In this document: positions 1 to 8,376 of the stretch, one piece after another
Position numbering within the stretch: position 1 is the stretch's first letter
Layout of the letters: the number at the start of each line of letters is the position of its first letter
Assembly (NCBI GenBank): GCA_030695925.1
Contig: JAUYOH010000158.1
Span: 1-51,042 of the forward strand
DNA from: Candidatus Omnitrophota bacterium
GTDB taxonomy: Bacteria > Omnitrophota > Gorgyraeia > Pluralincolimonadales > Pluralincolimonadaceae
DNA: 51,042 bases
Direction of reading: 5' to 3'
The notes under the pieces: generated by a model
The model's database searches: none
What the model saw: only the letters and a program-made list of their open reading frames with translations
Told to the model about the DNA's origin: nothing
Translations under genes and position numbers: made by a program

Positions 1-2
1 GG

Positions 3-245
3 TTCATAGAGAAGGGGATGATAATCGCGCAGACCACAAGCGATATGTACGGAAAGACCCTTGCCTACGGGATGGTGACCATCTTCGCGGTGCATATAAT
101 AGTTAATATCGGTATGGTCTGCGGGCTTATGCCGGTAGTGGGGCTTCCGCTTCCTTTTATGTCCTACGGCGGTTCTTTCCTGATAATGGGCTTGGCATGT
201 GTGGGCCTCTTAGAGAACGTAAAGCACAAGCGCACGGTATTCTGA
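3..245 (+). CDS. rodA: RodA/FtsW (SEDS) glycosyltransferase, C-terminal fragment
   Basis: This is the last 80 codons of a SEDS-family integral membrane protein, open at the window's left edge. SEDS proteins polymerise lipid II into glycan strands for cell elongation (RodA) or division (FtsW). The fragment shows two hydrophobic segments and the family signature LPFMSYGGS near the C-terminus, followed by a short basic tail (ENVKHKRTVF). RodA is preferred over FtsW because the following genes match the usual context downstream of mrdA/rodA (radical SAM, DUF2344, rng, rplU), but the fragment alone cannot separate the two. Its TGA stop overlaps the ATG of the next gene, so the two are probably translationally coupled. 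Confidence 0.85.
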   Translation, partial: FIEKGMIIAQTTSDMYGKTLAYGMVTIFAVHIIVNIGMVCGLMPVVGLPLPFMSYGGSFLIMGLACVGLLENVKHKRTVF

Positions 246-1897
246 TGTTGACCGAAGAGATTTTATTGAAAGTTAAGAAGCCCGCCAGATATATAGGTGG
301 GGAGTGGAACAGTGTGGTTAAAGACCACAAAGACATCAAATGCAAAGTAGCCCTTGCTTTTCCCGATGTCTATGAAGTCGGGATGAGCCATCTCGGCTTA
401 AAGATACTTTATTCACTCCTCAATGACAGGCAGGATATCGCCTGCGAGCGCGTCTTCGCGCCGTGGTTCGATATGGAAGGGATAATGAGAGAGCGGAAGA
501 TCCCGCTCTTTAGTCTCGAGACGAAGAGCCCTCTCAAGGAATTCGATATAGTAGGTTTTTCGCTCCAATATGAACTAAGTTACACAAATGTCCTGAATAT
601 GCTTGACCTCTCCGGCATACCTCTTTTTTCCGTAGAGCGCGGCGATTCTCATCCGTTGATTATAGGCGGCGGCCCCTGCGCCTTTAACCCGGAACCGATG
701 GCGGATTTCTTCGATTGTTTTCTGATGGGCGACGGTGAGGAAGCGGTCGCGGAGATAGCGGATATATTTATCGAGAGCAGGAAGAAAGGCGATAAGAAAG
801 AGGGCCTATTAAAACGGCTTGCCGATGTAGAAGGGGTGTATGTCCCATCCCTGACTGCAGAGCAAGCAGGGATGATAAAGAAAGTAAAAAAACGATCAGT
901 CCTTAATCTGGACGAGGCGTATTATCCCGAGAGACCTGTAGTGCCGTATATAGAGGTAGTCCACGACAGGATACAGCTTGAGATAATGCGAGGCTGCCGG
1001 AGGCGGTGCAACTTCTGTCAGGCGGGGGTGATATACCGTCCAAACAGGCAGCGTTCCGCGGAAAAGATAGTCTCACTGGCCAAGAAAATCTATGAGAATA
1101 CCGGATACGACGAGATGTCGCTTGCATCTCTTTCTTCCGGCGACCATTCGCAGATCATGGATATCGCCGCTTCTCTTAAGAGATTATTTGAGGATAAAGG
1201 AGTCGGCATCTCATTGCCGTCATTGCGCGTCGAGGATCTAGTCAGCAGGTTCCCGCTTGAGATGGCCTCGGGCAAGCATACGGGACTGACTTTCGCTCCC
1301 GAGGTCGGCAGTGAGAAGATGAGGAAGGTGATAAATAAGGATATATCGCCGGCCACGCTTAAGGAATGCGCTCTTCAGGCGTTTAAGAACGGCTGGCGAA
1401 GGATAAAATTATATTTTATGATCGGCCTTCCCGAAGAGGACTATAGCGATCTGGACGCCATCGTAGAACTGGCAAAAGAAATATCGGAAGCTAAAAAGAA
1501 TGTCGACGGCAGGCCCGCTGAGATAAACGCTTCCGTATCCGTCTTCATCCCGAAACCTCATACAAAATTTGAGCGCGCCGCGATGCTGCCGATGGATGAG
1601 GCCGGGAAGAGGCAGAGATATATAAAAGAAAAAGCAGGGAAGACAAGAGTCAAATTCACTTTTCATGATGCGAGGATGAGTTATCTGGAGGCGGCCTTGA
1701 CGCGGGGAGACAGGAGTTTAAGCAAGGTCATTTATAACGCTTGGAAGAATGGCTGCAAATTTGACGGCTGGAGCGAATATTTTGATTTCGAAAAATGGCA
1801 GGAAGCGTTTAAGGATGCCGGGATCGACCCCGATCGTTACGCTTTAAGGCAGCGCGGAGAAGGCGAGGCACTGCCGTGGAGTTTCATAGATGTATAG
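245..1897 (+). CDS. B12-binding-type radical SAM protein, TIGR03960 family
   Basis: The 550-residue protein has a B12-binding-like N-terminal part (about residues 25-200, with FPDVYEVGMSHLG) and a radical SAM domain whose iron-sulfur cysteines are C251, C255 and C258 (CxxxCxxC in RGCRRRCNFCQAG). Further conserved stretches are LTFAPEVGSEKMR and the C-terminal FTFHDARMSYLEAAL region. The family is usually followed by, or fused to, DUF2344 (TIGR03936); here that partner is 16 kb downstream. The exact reaction is unknown. An earlier in-frame ATG at 197 lies inside rodA; the ATG at 245, overlapping the rodA stop (TGATG), is chosen because homology begins there. There is no clear Shine-Dalgarno, so translation probably depends on coupling. 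Confidence 0.88.
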   Translation: MLTEEILLKVKKPARYIGGEWNSVVKDHKDIKCKVALAFPDVYEVGMSHLGLKILYSLLNDRQDIACERVFAPWFDMEGIMRERKIPLFSLETKSPLKEFDIVGFSLQYELSYTNVLNMLDLSGIPLFSVERGDSHPLIIGGGPCAFNPEPMADFFDCFLMGDGEEAVAEIADIFIESRKKGDKKEGLLKRLADVEGVYVPSLTAEQAGMIKKVKKRSVLNLDEAYYPERPVVPYIEVVHDRIQLEIMRGCRRRCNFCQAGVIYRPNRQRSAEKIVSLAKKIYENTGYDEMSLASLSSGDHSQIMDIAASLKRLFEDKGVGISLPSLRVEDLVSRFPLEMASGKHTGLTFAPEVGSEKMRKVINKDISPATLKECALQAFKNGWRRIKLYFMIGLPEEDYSDLDAIVELAKEISEAKKNVDGRPAEINASVSVFIPKPHTKFERAAMLPMDEAGKRQRYIKEKAGKTRVKFTFHDARMSYLEAALTRGDRSLSKVIYNAWKNGCKFDGWSEYFDFEKWQEAFKDAGIDPDRYALRQRGEGEALPWSFIDV

Positions 1898-1908
1898 ATG
1901 AAAATTGC

Positions 1909-1938
1909 TTTACACTTTACACTATTTTGTTGTATACT
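1909..1938 (+). promoter_or_regulatory. Sigma70-type promoter for the GGDEF/pilus operon
   Basis: TTTACA (1909-1914) is followed after 18 bases by TATACT (1933-1938). It lies in the short gap after the radical SAM gene. The -35 region carries a direct repeat of TTTACAC. A start site about 7 bases downstream would give a leader of roughly 25 nt ending in a good ribosome binding site before 1971. It would drive the GGDEF-pilT-pilB-pilC run. Confidence 0.6.
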
Positions 1939-1970
1939 TTTTGTAATACTAGAGAAGGGAGATGATAAAG

Positions 1971-3410
1971 ATGGCAGGATTTTTTAAGAGACTGTCACTC
2001 GTTCCTACAGGCCTTCGTTATAAATTAACCATTGCTTTTGTCCTTATGTCAATGATCCCTATTTTTATCTGTTTCTATCTGGCCACGAATTATGTCATTC
2101 CGAAATTGAGTACATCATGGGACTTGACCGTTGTACTTGCGGACATATCCATTTTACTTATCATAACTACTTTCGTCGCGGCGCTAGGGTTCAAGATCGT
2201 TAGGGATTTTGTAGTGCCTATTGTGGATATGGCGATACAGGCCGAGGGCATAGCGAAAGGGGACTTAAACTGCTCCATAGAAGTTACGAGCGAAGACGAG
2301 ATCGGACAGTTGGGCAGCACTCTGAACGTGCTTACCCGTCGCATCCGCGAGAATATGGATGAACTCAGGTCCTACGGCGAAAGGACCAAGGAGATCAATG
2401 TCGAGATAAGCAAGAAGGTCCTCGTCCTCTCGGGTCTGCTGCAGATCGGAAACCTCATCTCTCAGGGTTCCTCGCTGGACCAGATATTAGACCTTATCAT
2501 CGAGAAGGTCTCACAGTTAGAGGACGAGAGCGCTATTTCCCTGCTGTTGACAGAGGATAAAGATACGTTGGTTACGAAGATTACTTATAATTTAAAGAAC
2601 GAGGGCTTAAAGACCCTAAAGTTAAAAGTCGGGACAGGCTTTCTCGGGCGTTGTGTCTCGGAAGGAAAGATCTTGGTCCTTGACAGGCGTTCAAAATTGA
2701 CCAAGGAATCCGGCGAGTTCCTGGATTCCTTTGGACTGAGGAATTGCGTCATAGCCCCGGTCACAATCCATGGGCAGGGTATCGGAGTCTTGTGTTTTGG
2801 GAACGCCGTCGCGGATTATGAATTTAAGAACGATGACGTCGAACTTCTGAAATTGTTTACCCGGCAGATCGCCATCGCTATAGAAAACGAGAAGCTGACA
2901 AAGAAGGCGAAAGAGCTTTCTATAAAAGACGAACTGACGGGGTTATATAATGAGAAATATATCACCGGCCGCCTTGATGAGGAGATAAAACGCGCCATCG
3001 TTTATCAAAGGCCGTGCTCGTTCGCGATATTGAATATAGATGATTTTATATTATATCGTCAGGAGAAAGGCGAATTGGTAGCGGAAGAGACGATAAAGAA
3101 GATCGGCAAGGTCATAGAGGTAAATATCACCGAGGTCGACAGAGTCGGCAGGTTAAGCGGAGACGAATTCGCCGTTGTGATGCCGGAAAAAAATAAGAAA
3201 CAGGCAAACGTCTTGGCCGAGGTATTGCGTCAGCGTGTGGAGGCCTTCGGGATAACCGCCGGCGGAAATTATCCGAGGAATGTTGTCACTGTAAGCGGCG
3301 GAGTAAGCGAGAACCCTTTGGACGGGGCGACATCCGATCAATTGATCAAGAAGGCCAGAGCGTCACTGGAAGATGCCAAGTCCCGCGGAAAGAACGTAGT
3401 GGTCTCATAA
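1971..3410 (+). CDS. Membrane HAMP-GAF-GGDEF protein, degenerate diguanylate cyclase
   Basis: The 479-residue protein has two membrane segments (about 19-42 and 52-73), a HAMP-like linker (74-128), a GAF domain (about 165-310) and a C-terminal GGDEF domain (about 316-478). The signature is SGDEF (396-400). The metal-binding Asp in NIDDF (355-359) is kept, but the usual substrate-contacting Asn is R363 and the Asp of the GHxxGD segment is E372; the RxxD inhibitory site is absent (T387). Weak or no cyclase activity is therefore likely, and it may act as a sensor. The ATG at 1971 is preferred over 1962 because AGAAGGGAG then lies at a proper distance. It heads the pilus operon, which fits c-di-GMP control of pili. 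Confidence 0.85.
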   Translation: MAGFFKRLSLVPTGLRYKLTIAFVLMSMIPIFICFYLATNYVIPKLSTSWDLTVVLADISILLIITTFVAALGFKIVRDFVVPIVDMAIQAEGIAKGDLNCSIEVTSEDEIGQLGSTLNVLTRRIRENMDELRSYGERTKEINVEISKKVLVLSGLLQIGNLISQGSSLDQILDLIIEKVSQLEDESAISLLLTEDKDTLVTKITYNLKNEGLKTLKLKVGTGFLGRCVSEGKILVLDRRSKLTKESGEFLDSFGLRNCVIAPVTIHGQGIGVLCFGNAVADYEFKNDDVELLKLFTRQIAIAIENEKLTKKAKELSIKDELTGLYNEKYITGRLDEEIKRAIVYQRPCSFAILNIDDFILYRQEKGELVAEETIKKIGKVIEVNITEVDRVGRLSGDEFAVVMPEKNKKQANVLAEVLRQRVEAFGITAGGNYPRNVVTVSGGVSENPLDGATSDQLIKKARASLEDAKSRGKNVVVS

Positions 3411-3423
3411 TTAAGGAGGAACC

Positions 3424-4491
3424 ATGGCTGCCCTACAGATCGAGACACTATTAAAGATGATGGTAGACAGGAACGCTTCGGACCTTCATATCCCGGCATT
3501 TTCTCCTCCGCAGTTGAGGATAGACGAAAAACTGGTCCCGACCGAATTTCCTCCGCTGACGCCCGATGACGCGAAGAAACTGGCCTACAGCATCCTGAAA
3601 CCGCAGCAGATAGAGAAATTCGAGCGCGAATTCGAGCTCGATGTCTCCTTCGGGATAGAAGCACTCGGCCGTTTCAGGGTAAACGTCTTCTTGCAGAGGG
3701 GGTATGTCGGCGCGGCGATAAGGCTGCTTCCCTTCGGCATTATGAGTTTCGCGGAATGCGGCCTGCCGGTAAACATAGTCGAGGAACTTTGCAAGAAACC
3801 GAAAGGGCTGGTGCTCATCACTGGTGCTACCGGAAGCGGAAAATCAACGACCCTAGCGTCTATGGTAGATAAGATAAATTCAGAGAGGAACTGCCATATC
3901 GTTATAATCGAGGACCCGATAGAGTATATCCATAAGAATAAGAAAGCGCTTGTGGACCAGAGGGAAGTGGAGTCCGACACCCATTCCTTCGCCCAAGCGT
4001 TAAAGCATGCCTTGAGGCAGGACCCGAATGTGATACTTATAGGCGAGATGCGCGATCTCGAGACCATAGAAGCCGCTCTTACCATAGCCGAGACCGGCCA
4101 TTTAGTCTTATCGACATTGCATACTTCGGACGCCGTCCAGACGGTAAACAGGATCGTTGATGTCTTTCCGTCGCATCAGCAGCAGCAGGTGAAGATCCAG
4201 CTTTCTTTTGTCCTGCTGGCCGTTTTATCGCAGCAGTTGATCCCCAAAGCGAGCGGCAGGGGCAGGGTCCTCGCTACTGAGGTAATGATGGCCAATTCCG
4301 CTGTCCGGAGCCTCATCCGTGATTCAAAGACGCATCAAATGCAGTCGATAATACAGACGTGCCAAAAAGAGGGCATGAAGACGATGAACCAATCGTTGTT
4401 CGAGTTGTATCAGCAAAAATTGATAACATACGAAGACGCGATCTCACGCAGCACCGATCCCGAAGACCTTGAAAGGTTATTCAAGAAATAA
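3424..4491 (+). CDS. pilT: PilT pilus retraction ATPase
   Basis: This 355-residue cytoplasmic hexameric ATPase depolymerises type IV pili. Visible motifs are Walker A GATGSGKS (134-141), the Asp box IIEDPIEY (161-168), Walker B RQDPNVILIGEMRD (198-211) and the His box TGHLVLSTLHT (224-234). The length matches PilT, it lacks the N-terminal MshEN domain and tetracysteine zinc motif of PilB, and the C-terminal half has PilT-type segments (LVLSTLHTSDAVQT and QQQVKIQLS). AAGGAGGAA lies just upstream of the ATG. It is followed 2 nt later by the free MshEN gene. Confidence 0.96.
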   Translation: MAALQIETLLKMMVDRNASDLHIPAFSPPQLRIDEKLVPTEFPPLTPDDAKKLAYSILKPQQIEKFEREFELDVSFGIEALGRFRVNVFLQRGYVGAAIRLLPFGIMSFAECGLPVNIVEELCKKPKGLVLITGATGSGKSTTLASMVDKINSERNCHIVIIEDPIEYIHKNKKALVDQREVESDTHSFAQALKHALRQDPNVILIGEMRDLETIEAALTIAETGHLVLSTLHTSDAVQTVNRIVDVFPSHQQQQVKIQLSFVLLAVLSQQLIPKASGRGRVLATEVMMANSAVRSLIRDSKTHQMQSIIQTCQKEGMKTMNQSLFELYQQKLITYEDAISRSTDPEDLERLFKK

Positions 4492-4493
4492 GT

Positions 4494-4940
4494 ATGCTAC
4501 CGCCACGGCGCGTAATAACTAAGACGATAGGTCAGTTGCTCTTGGAGAAGGGAGTCATAAAACAGGCGCAACTGGAGGAGGCCTTAAAGATACAGAAGGA
4601 GAAGGGCGGCTTATTGGGCCAGATCCTTGCCGGTCTGGGGTACGTCACGGAGGAGCAGATCGCTCAGGCGATCACCGTCCAATACGGCTTCCCATACCTT
4701 CCGCTCTCGAATTACGATACGGATGAGAACGCGATCAAACTGGTGCCGGAGAATGTCGCGCGCCAGTATTGCCTTATACCTATCGATAAGATCGGAAATA
4801 CGGTCACGATCGCGATGGCCGACCCTCTTAACACGCAGGCCATTGAAGATATAGAACTACTGACGAATTCCTCGGTCCAGATATTTGTATCTACGGCTAC
4901 GGATATCAAGCAGGCGATAGACAAGTCTTATAAAAAATAG
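4494..4940 (+). CDS. Free-standing MshEN (GspE/PilB N-terminal) domain protein
   Basis: The 148-residue protein matches only the N-terminal MshEN/T2SSE_N part of GspE-type ATPases and stops where the ATPase would begin. Two tandem MshEN-type motifs are readable: IGQLLLEKGVIKQAQLEEAL (18-37) and LGQILAGLGYVTEEQIAQAI (46-65), each followed closely by Gln. Next comes the conserved IPIDKIGNTVTIAMADPL segment. In MshE-like proteins this fold binds c-di-GMP. Lying between pilT and two pilB genes, it could be a diffusible c-di-GMP adaptor for one of these ATPases; that role is inference. The start follows pilT by 2 nt and the ribosome binding site is weak, suggesting coupling. Confidence 0.82.
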   Translation: MLPPRRVITKTIGQLLLEKGVIKQAQLEEALKIQKEKGGLLGQILAGLGYVTEEQIAQAITVQYGFPYLPLSNYDTDENAIKLVPENVARQYCLIPIDKIGNTVTIAMADPLNTQAIEDIELLTNSSVQIFVSTATDIKQAIDKSYKK

Positions 4941-4954
4941 GAGGGCATCAGAGT

Positions 4955-6658
4955 ATGCCTTCAGGTCTTAAGGAACGGCTAAGCGAGATCCTGATGAAAA
5001 AAAGGATCCTCACCGAGGAGAAGTTAAACGAAGCCCTTAAGATTCAAAAGGAGAAAGGCGGTTCGTTAGGCGATATCTTAGTTGCCTTAGGGGCCGTCAG
5101 CCAGAACGAACTGCTCGCCATCTTAAGCCAGGAATTAGGTATCCCTCCGATTTCACTCTCAAAATATAAGATCGACCCTAAGGTCATAAAAGTGATGCCG
5201 AAGAAGATCGCCGTCAATTATCAGATGATGCCTATCTCGCAGCTCGGAAACGTTCTTACCGTCGCCATGGCTGACCCCCTGAATGTCTTCGCGACAGATG
5301 ACTTAAAACAGGTCACCGGCATGGAGATAAATCCGATCATCACGACCAGGGATGATATAAGAGTGGCGATAGAGCAATATTACGGCAGCGCCGCGACGAG
5401 CGAGATCGAAAGCCTCGTCAGGGAGACTGTGGCAGGGCCCGCGGCGGCCAAGAAGGAAGAGGCGGAGACAGTAGATCTAAAAAGCCTGGCTTTGACCACA
5501 CCGGTCGTGAAACTCACCGACGCGATAGTCCTTGAGGCCACAAAGGCAAGGGCAAGCGATATATTGATAGAGCCGATGGAAGAGGAGGTCCGGATAAGGT
5601 ATAGAATAGATGGTGTCTTCAGGGAAGCCCAGACGCTGCCGAAATCTGTCCAGTCGAGTGTCGTCTCAAGGGTAAAGGTCATGTCTAATCTGAATATAGC
5701 CGAAAAACGCCTGCCGCAGGACGGCAGGTTTAAGGTCAAGATCCAGAACCGGGAAGTCGATTTCAGGGTCTCGACCATCCCGACCGCTTTCGGAGAGAAG
5801 GTGGCGCTCAGAGTCCTCGATAAATCGCAGGCCACGCTGGATCTGGAAAAATTGGGCTTTGAGGGCGAACCACTTCAGGAACTTAAAAAGGCGTCCAAGC
5901 GCCCACACGGGATGATCTTGGTATGCGGCCCGGCGGGCTCGGGCAAGACGACAACGCTATATTCGATATTGAAATACATCGATTCGCCTCAAAAGAATTT
6001 TGTTACGGTTGAAGATCCGGTAGAATTCCTTCTTCCGGGAATAAATCAGGTCAATGTAAATCCCAACATAGGCCTTACCTACGCGGCGACGCTGCGTTCT
6101 ATTTTACGGCAGGATCCCAATGTAATAATGGTCGGCGAGATAAGGGACCTTGAGACGGTCGATATTGCGATAAAAGCGGCGCTGACAGGACATTTGGTCT
6201 TAAGCACGCTTCATACCAATACAGCCACAGGCGTTATAATGAGATTGATGAATATGGGAGTCGAGCCGTTTCTTATAAGTTCATCGGTGATTTTAGTCGC
6301 GGCACAGAGGCTGGTCAGAAAGATTTGTCCACGCTGTAAAGAACAATACGAGGTGGCTAAAGGTATCCTCGAGAAATTGAAGATAAAATCGTCCGGCGAG
6401 GTGAAGTTCTATCGGGGAAAAGGATGCGGAAGTTGTCTCAAGACCGGCTTCAAGGGCAGAGTGGGTTTGATCGAGTCCTTGACCTTGAACGCTGAATTGA
6501 GAGAATTGATAGCCAAGCGGGCGCGTGAAAACGAAGTTTATGAGGCCGCGCGCAAGGCGGGGCTCATTACGCTAAGGGAATGCGGGATGAGGAAGGTCTT
6601 CGACGGCACCACAACTTTGGAAGAGGTCCTGCGCGTCACCTTAGGTGAACAGGATTAA
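4955..6658 (+). CDS. pilB: PilB-type pilus assembly ATPase, paralogue 1
   Basis: This 567-residue ATPase powers pilus extension. It has an N-terminal MshEN domain (about 5-145) with a poor first motif (RLSEIL, Gly replaced by Ser), then the ATPase. Walker A is GPAGSGKT (325-332; the usual Thr is Ala), Walker B VIMVGEIRD (390-398), His box TGHLVLSTLHT (411-421) and zinc tetracysteine C458, C461, C491, C494. The normally conserved His of SDIHIEP is Leu (SDILIEP), and TNDA after the His box is TNTA. It is followed 5 nt later by a second, clearly related ATPase. Start ATG with GGAGGG upstream. Confidence 0.93.
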   Translation: MPSGLKERLSEILMKKRILTEEKLNEALKIQKEKGGSLGDILVALGAVSQNELLAILSQELGIPPISLSKYKIDPKVIKVMPKKIAVNYQMMPISQLGNVLTVAMADPLNVFATDDLKQVTGMEINPIITTRDDIRVAIEQYYGSAATSEIESLVRETVAGPAAAKKEEAETVDLKSLALTTPVVKLTDAIVLEATKARASDILIEPMEEEVRIRYRIDGVFREAQTLPKSVQSSVVSRVKVMSNLNIAEKRLPQDGRFKVKIQNREVDFRVSTIPTAFGEKVALRVLDKSQATLDLEKLGFEGEPLQELKKASKRPHGMILVCGPAGSGKTTTLYSILKYIDSPQKNFVTVEDPVEFLLPGINQVNVNPNIGLTYAATLRSILRQDPNVIMVGEIRDLETVDIAIKAALTGHLVLSTLHTNTATGVIMRLMNMGVEPFLISSSVILVAAQRLVRKICPRCKEQYEVAKGILEKLKIKSSGEVKFYRGKGCGSCLKTGFKGRVGLIESLTLNAELRELIAKRARENEVYEAARKAGLITLRECGMRKVFDGTTTLEEVLRVTLGEQD

Positions 6659-6663
6659 AGGAT

Positions 6664-8376
6664 ATGCCTAAGAGTCTAAGAGAAAAGATCTCAGAGGTCC
6701 TGATCAGCAAGGGCTGGATCACCAAGGAAAAATTGGACGAAGCGATAAAAACACAGCATGAAAAAGGCGGCAACCTAAGTGAGATACTGCTCTCAAGCGG
6801 CCTGGTTAAAGAGAATGATCTACTGGTGATCTTTAGCCAGGAATTGAACATCCCTCCGATAAACCTCTCAAAATATAGCATCGACAAGGAACTAATATCA
6901 TTGGTGCCGGAAAAATTCGCGCGCATTTATCGGGTCATACCCGTATCCAAGATCGGAAACCGCATGACTGTCGCGATGGCCGATCCTCTTGATATATTCG
7001 CGTTAGACGACCTGAAGATCCTTACCAAGTACGAGATAGATCCCGTTATAGCGACCGCGAAAGATATAGCCGGCGCGATCGCGAATTATTACGGAGCAGA
7101 AGGGCTTTCAATAGAGAAGATAGTCGAAGACGTTAAGACGGAAGAAGCCGTAGAGGTCGTATCGACAGAGGCGGAAGAGAGATTTGACGTCTCGGCGCTT
7201 GCCATTGAGAGCAAGAAGGCGCCCATCTTGAAGATGGTCGATTTGGTCGTAAATGAAGCCCTGAAGAGGCGCGCCTCGGATATCCATATCGAGCCCGCCG
7301 AAAAAGATCTGAGGATCCGCTATCGTATAGACGGGGCGTTGAATGAATTTATGCATTTACCGAAATCGAATCAAAACGCGGTCCTGACAAGGATAAAGAT
7401 AATGTCCGGCATGGACATAACCGAATGGCGCCTGCCGCAGGACGGAAGATTTAAGGTCAAGATGGAAGAGAGGGAGATAGACTTTAGAGTTTCGACTCTT
7501 CCGATAACCTACGGCGAGAAGGTAGTCTTAAGAGTTTTGGATAAAGCGAGCATAAAAATAGGTCCGGAAAAATTAGGTTTTTTACCCAAGACGATTGAGG
7601 AGGTCAAAGAGGCGATAGCCAAACCTTACGGGATGTTTCTTGTGACGGGCCCGACCGGCAGTGGAAAAACTACGACACTTTATTCGATATTGAACGTCCT
7701 TAATACGCCGGAAAAAAATATAGTCACGATCGAAGACCCGATCGAATATGAACTCATGGGGATAACGCAGGTACAAGTTAAGCCCGAGATCGGCCTTACA
7801 TTCGCCAACGGGCTCCGCGCATTTTTGCGACAGGCACCTGATATAGTAATGGTCGGAGAGATCCGCGATTTCGAGACGGCGGACATAGCCATAAAAGCGT
7901 CCCTTACGGGACAGTTGCTTTTGTCCACCCTCCATACGAATGACGCGCCAAGCGCGATAACTAGGCTTATAGATATGGGAGTAGAGCCATTTTTGGTCGC
8001 TTCAAGTTTAGTCTTTGTATGCGCCCAACGGTTGATGCGGAGGGTTTGCGATAATTGCAAAGAGCCTGTCGATATTCCGAAAGATATGTTGGAAAAAATT
8101 GGATTCAAGATGAAAGATAAAGTCACTTTCCGTAAAGGAAAAGGCTGCGCTAAATGCAATGATACGGGTTACTACGGAAGGTTCGCTATCTTAGAGGACC
8201 TTATTATCGATGACGCGATAAAAGTGATGATACTTGACAGGGTCCATAGCGATAAAATAAAAGAGTATGCGGTCAGGGAAAAATCTATGCTGACGTTACG
8301 CGGCGCCGCGCTGGAACATTTATCGATGGGAAATACCACGATTGAAGAGGTATTAAGAGTAACCGCGGAGGAATAA
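6664..8376 (+). CDS. pilB: PilB-type pilus assembly ATPase, paralogue 2
   Basis: This 570-residue paralogue of the preceding gene has the same domain order. The MshEN motifs are degenerate (KISEVL and NLSEIL lack the glycine). Walker A GPTGSGKT (329-336) and SDIHIEP are canonical, Walker B is IVMVGEIRD (394-402), and the zinc cysteines are C462, C465, C495 and C498. The His-box histidine is Gln (TGQLLLSTLHT). Paralogue 1 has canonical His-box residues but an altered SDIHIEP, so the two deviate at different sites. That would fit a mixed hexamer or alternative motors. Its stop codon abuts the pilC start with no gap. Confidence 0.93.
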   Translation: MPKSLREKISEVLISKGWITKEKLDEAIKTQHEKGGNLSEILLSSGLVKENDLLVIFSQELNIPPINLSKYSIDKELISLVPEKFARIYRVIPVSKIGNRMTVAMADPLDIFALDDLKILTKYEIDPVIATAKDIAGAIANYYGAEGLSIEKIVEDVKTEEAVEVVSTEAEERFDVSALAIESKKAPILKMVDLVVNEALKRRASDIHIEPAEKDLRIRYRIDGALNEFMHLPKSNQNAVLTRIKIMSGMDITEWRLPQDGRFKVKMEEREIDFRVSTLPITYGEKVVLRVLDKASIKIGPEKLGFLPKTIEEVKEAIAKPYGMFLVTGPTGSGKTTTLYSILNVLNTPEKNIVTIEDPIEYELMGITQVQVKPEIGLTFANGLRAFLRQAPDIVMVGEIRDFETADIAIKASLTGQLLLSTLHTNDAPSAITRLIDMGVEPFLVASSLVFVCAQRLMRRVCDNCKEPVDIPKDMLEKIGFKMKDKVTFRKGKGCAKCNDTGYYGRFAILEDLIIDDAIKVMILDRVHSDKIKEYAVREKSMLTLRGAALEHLSMGNTTIEEVLRVTAEE

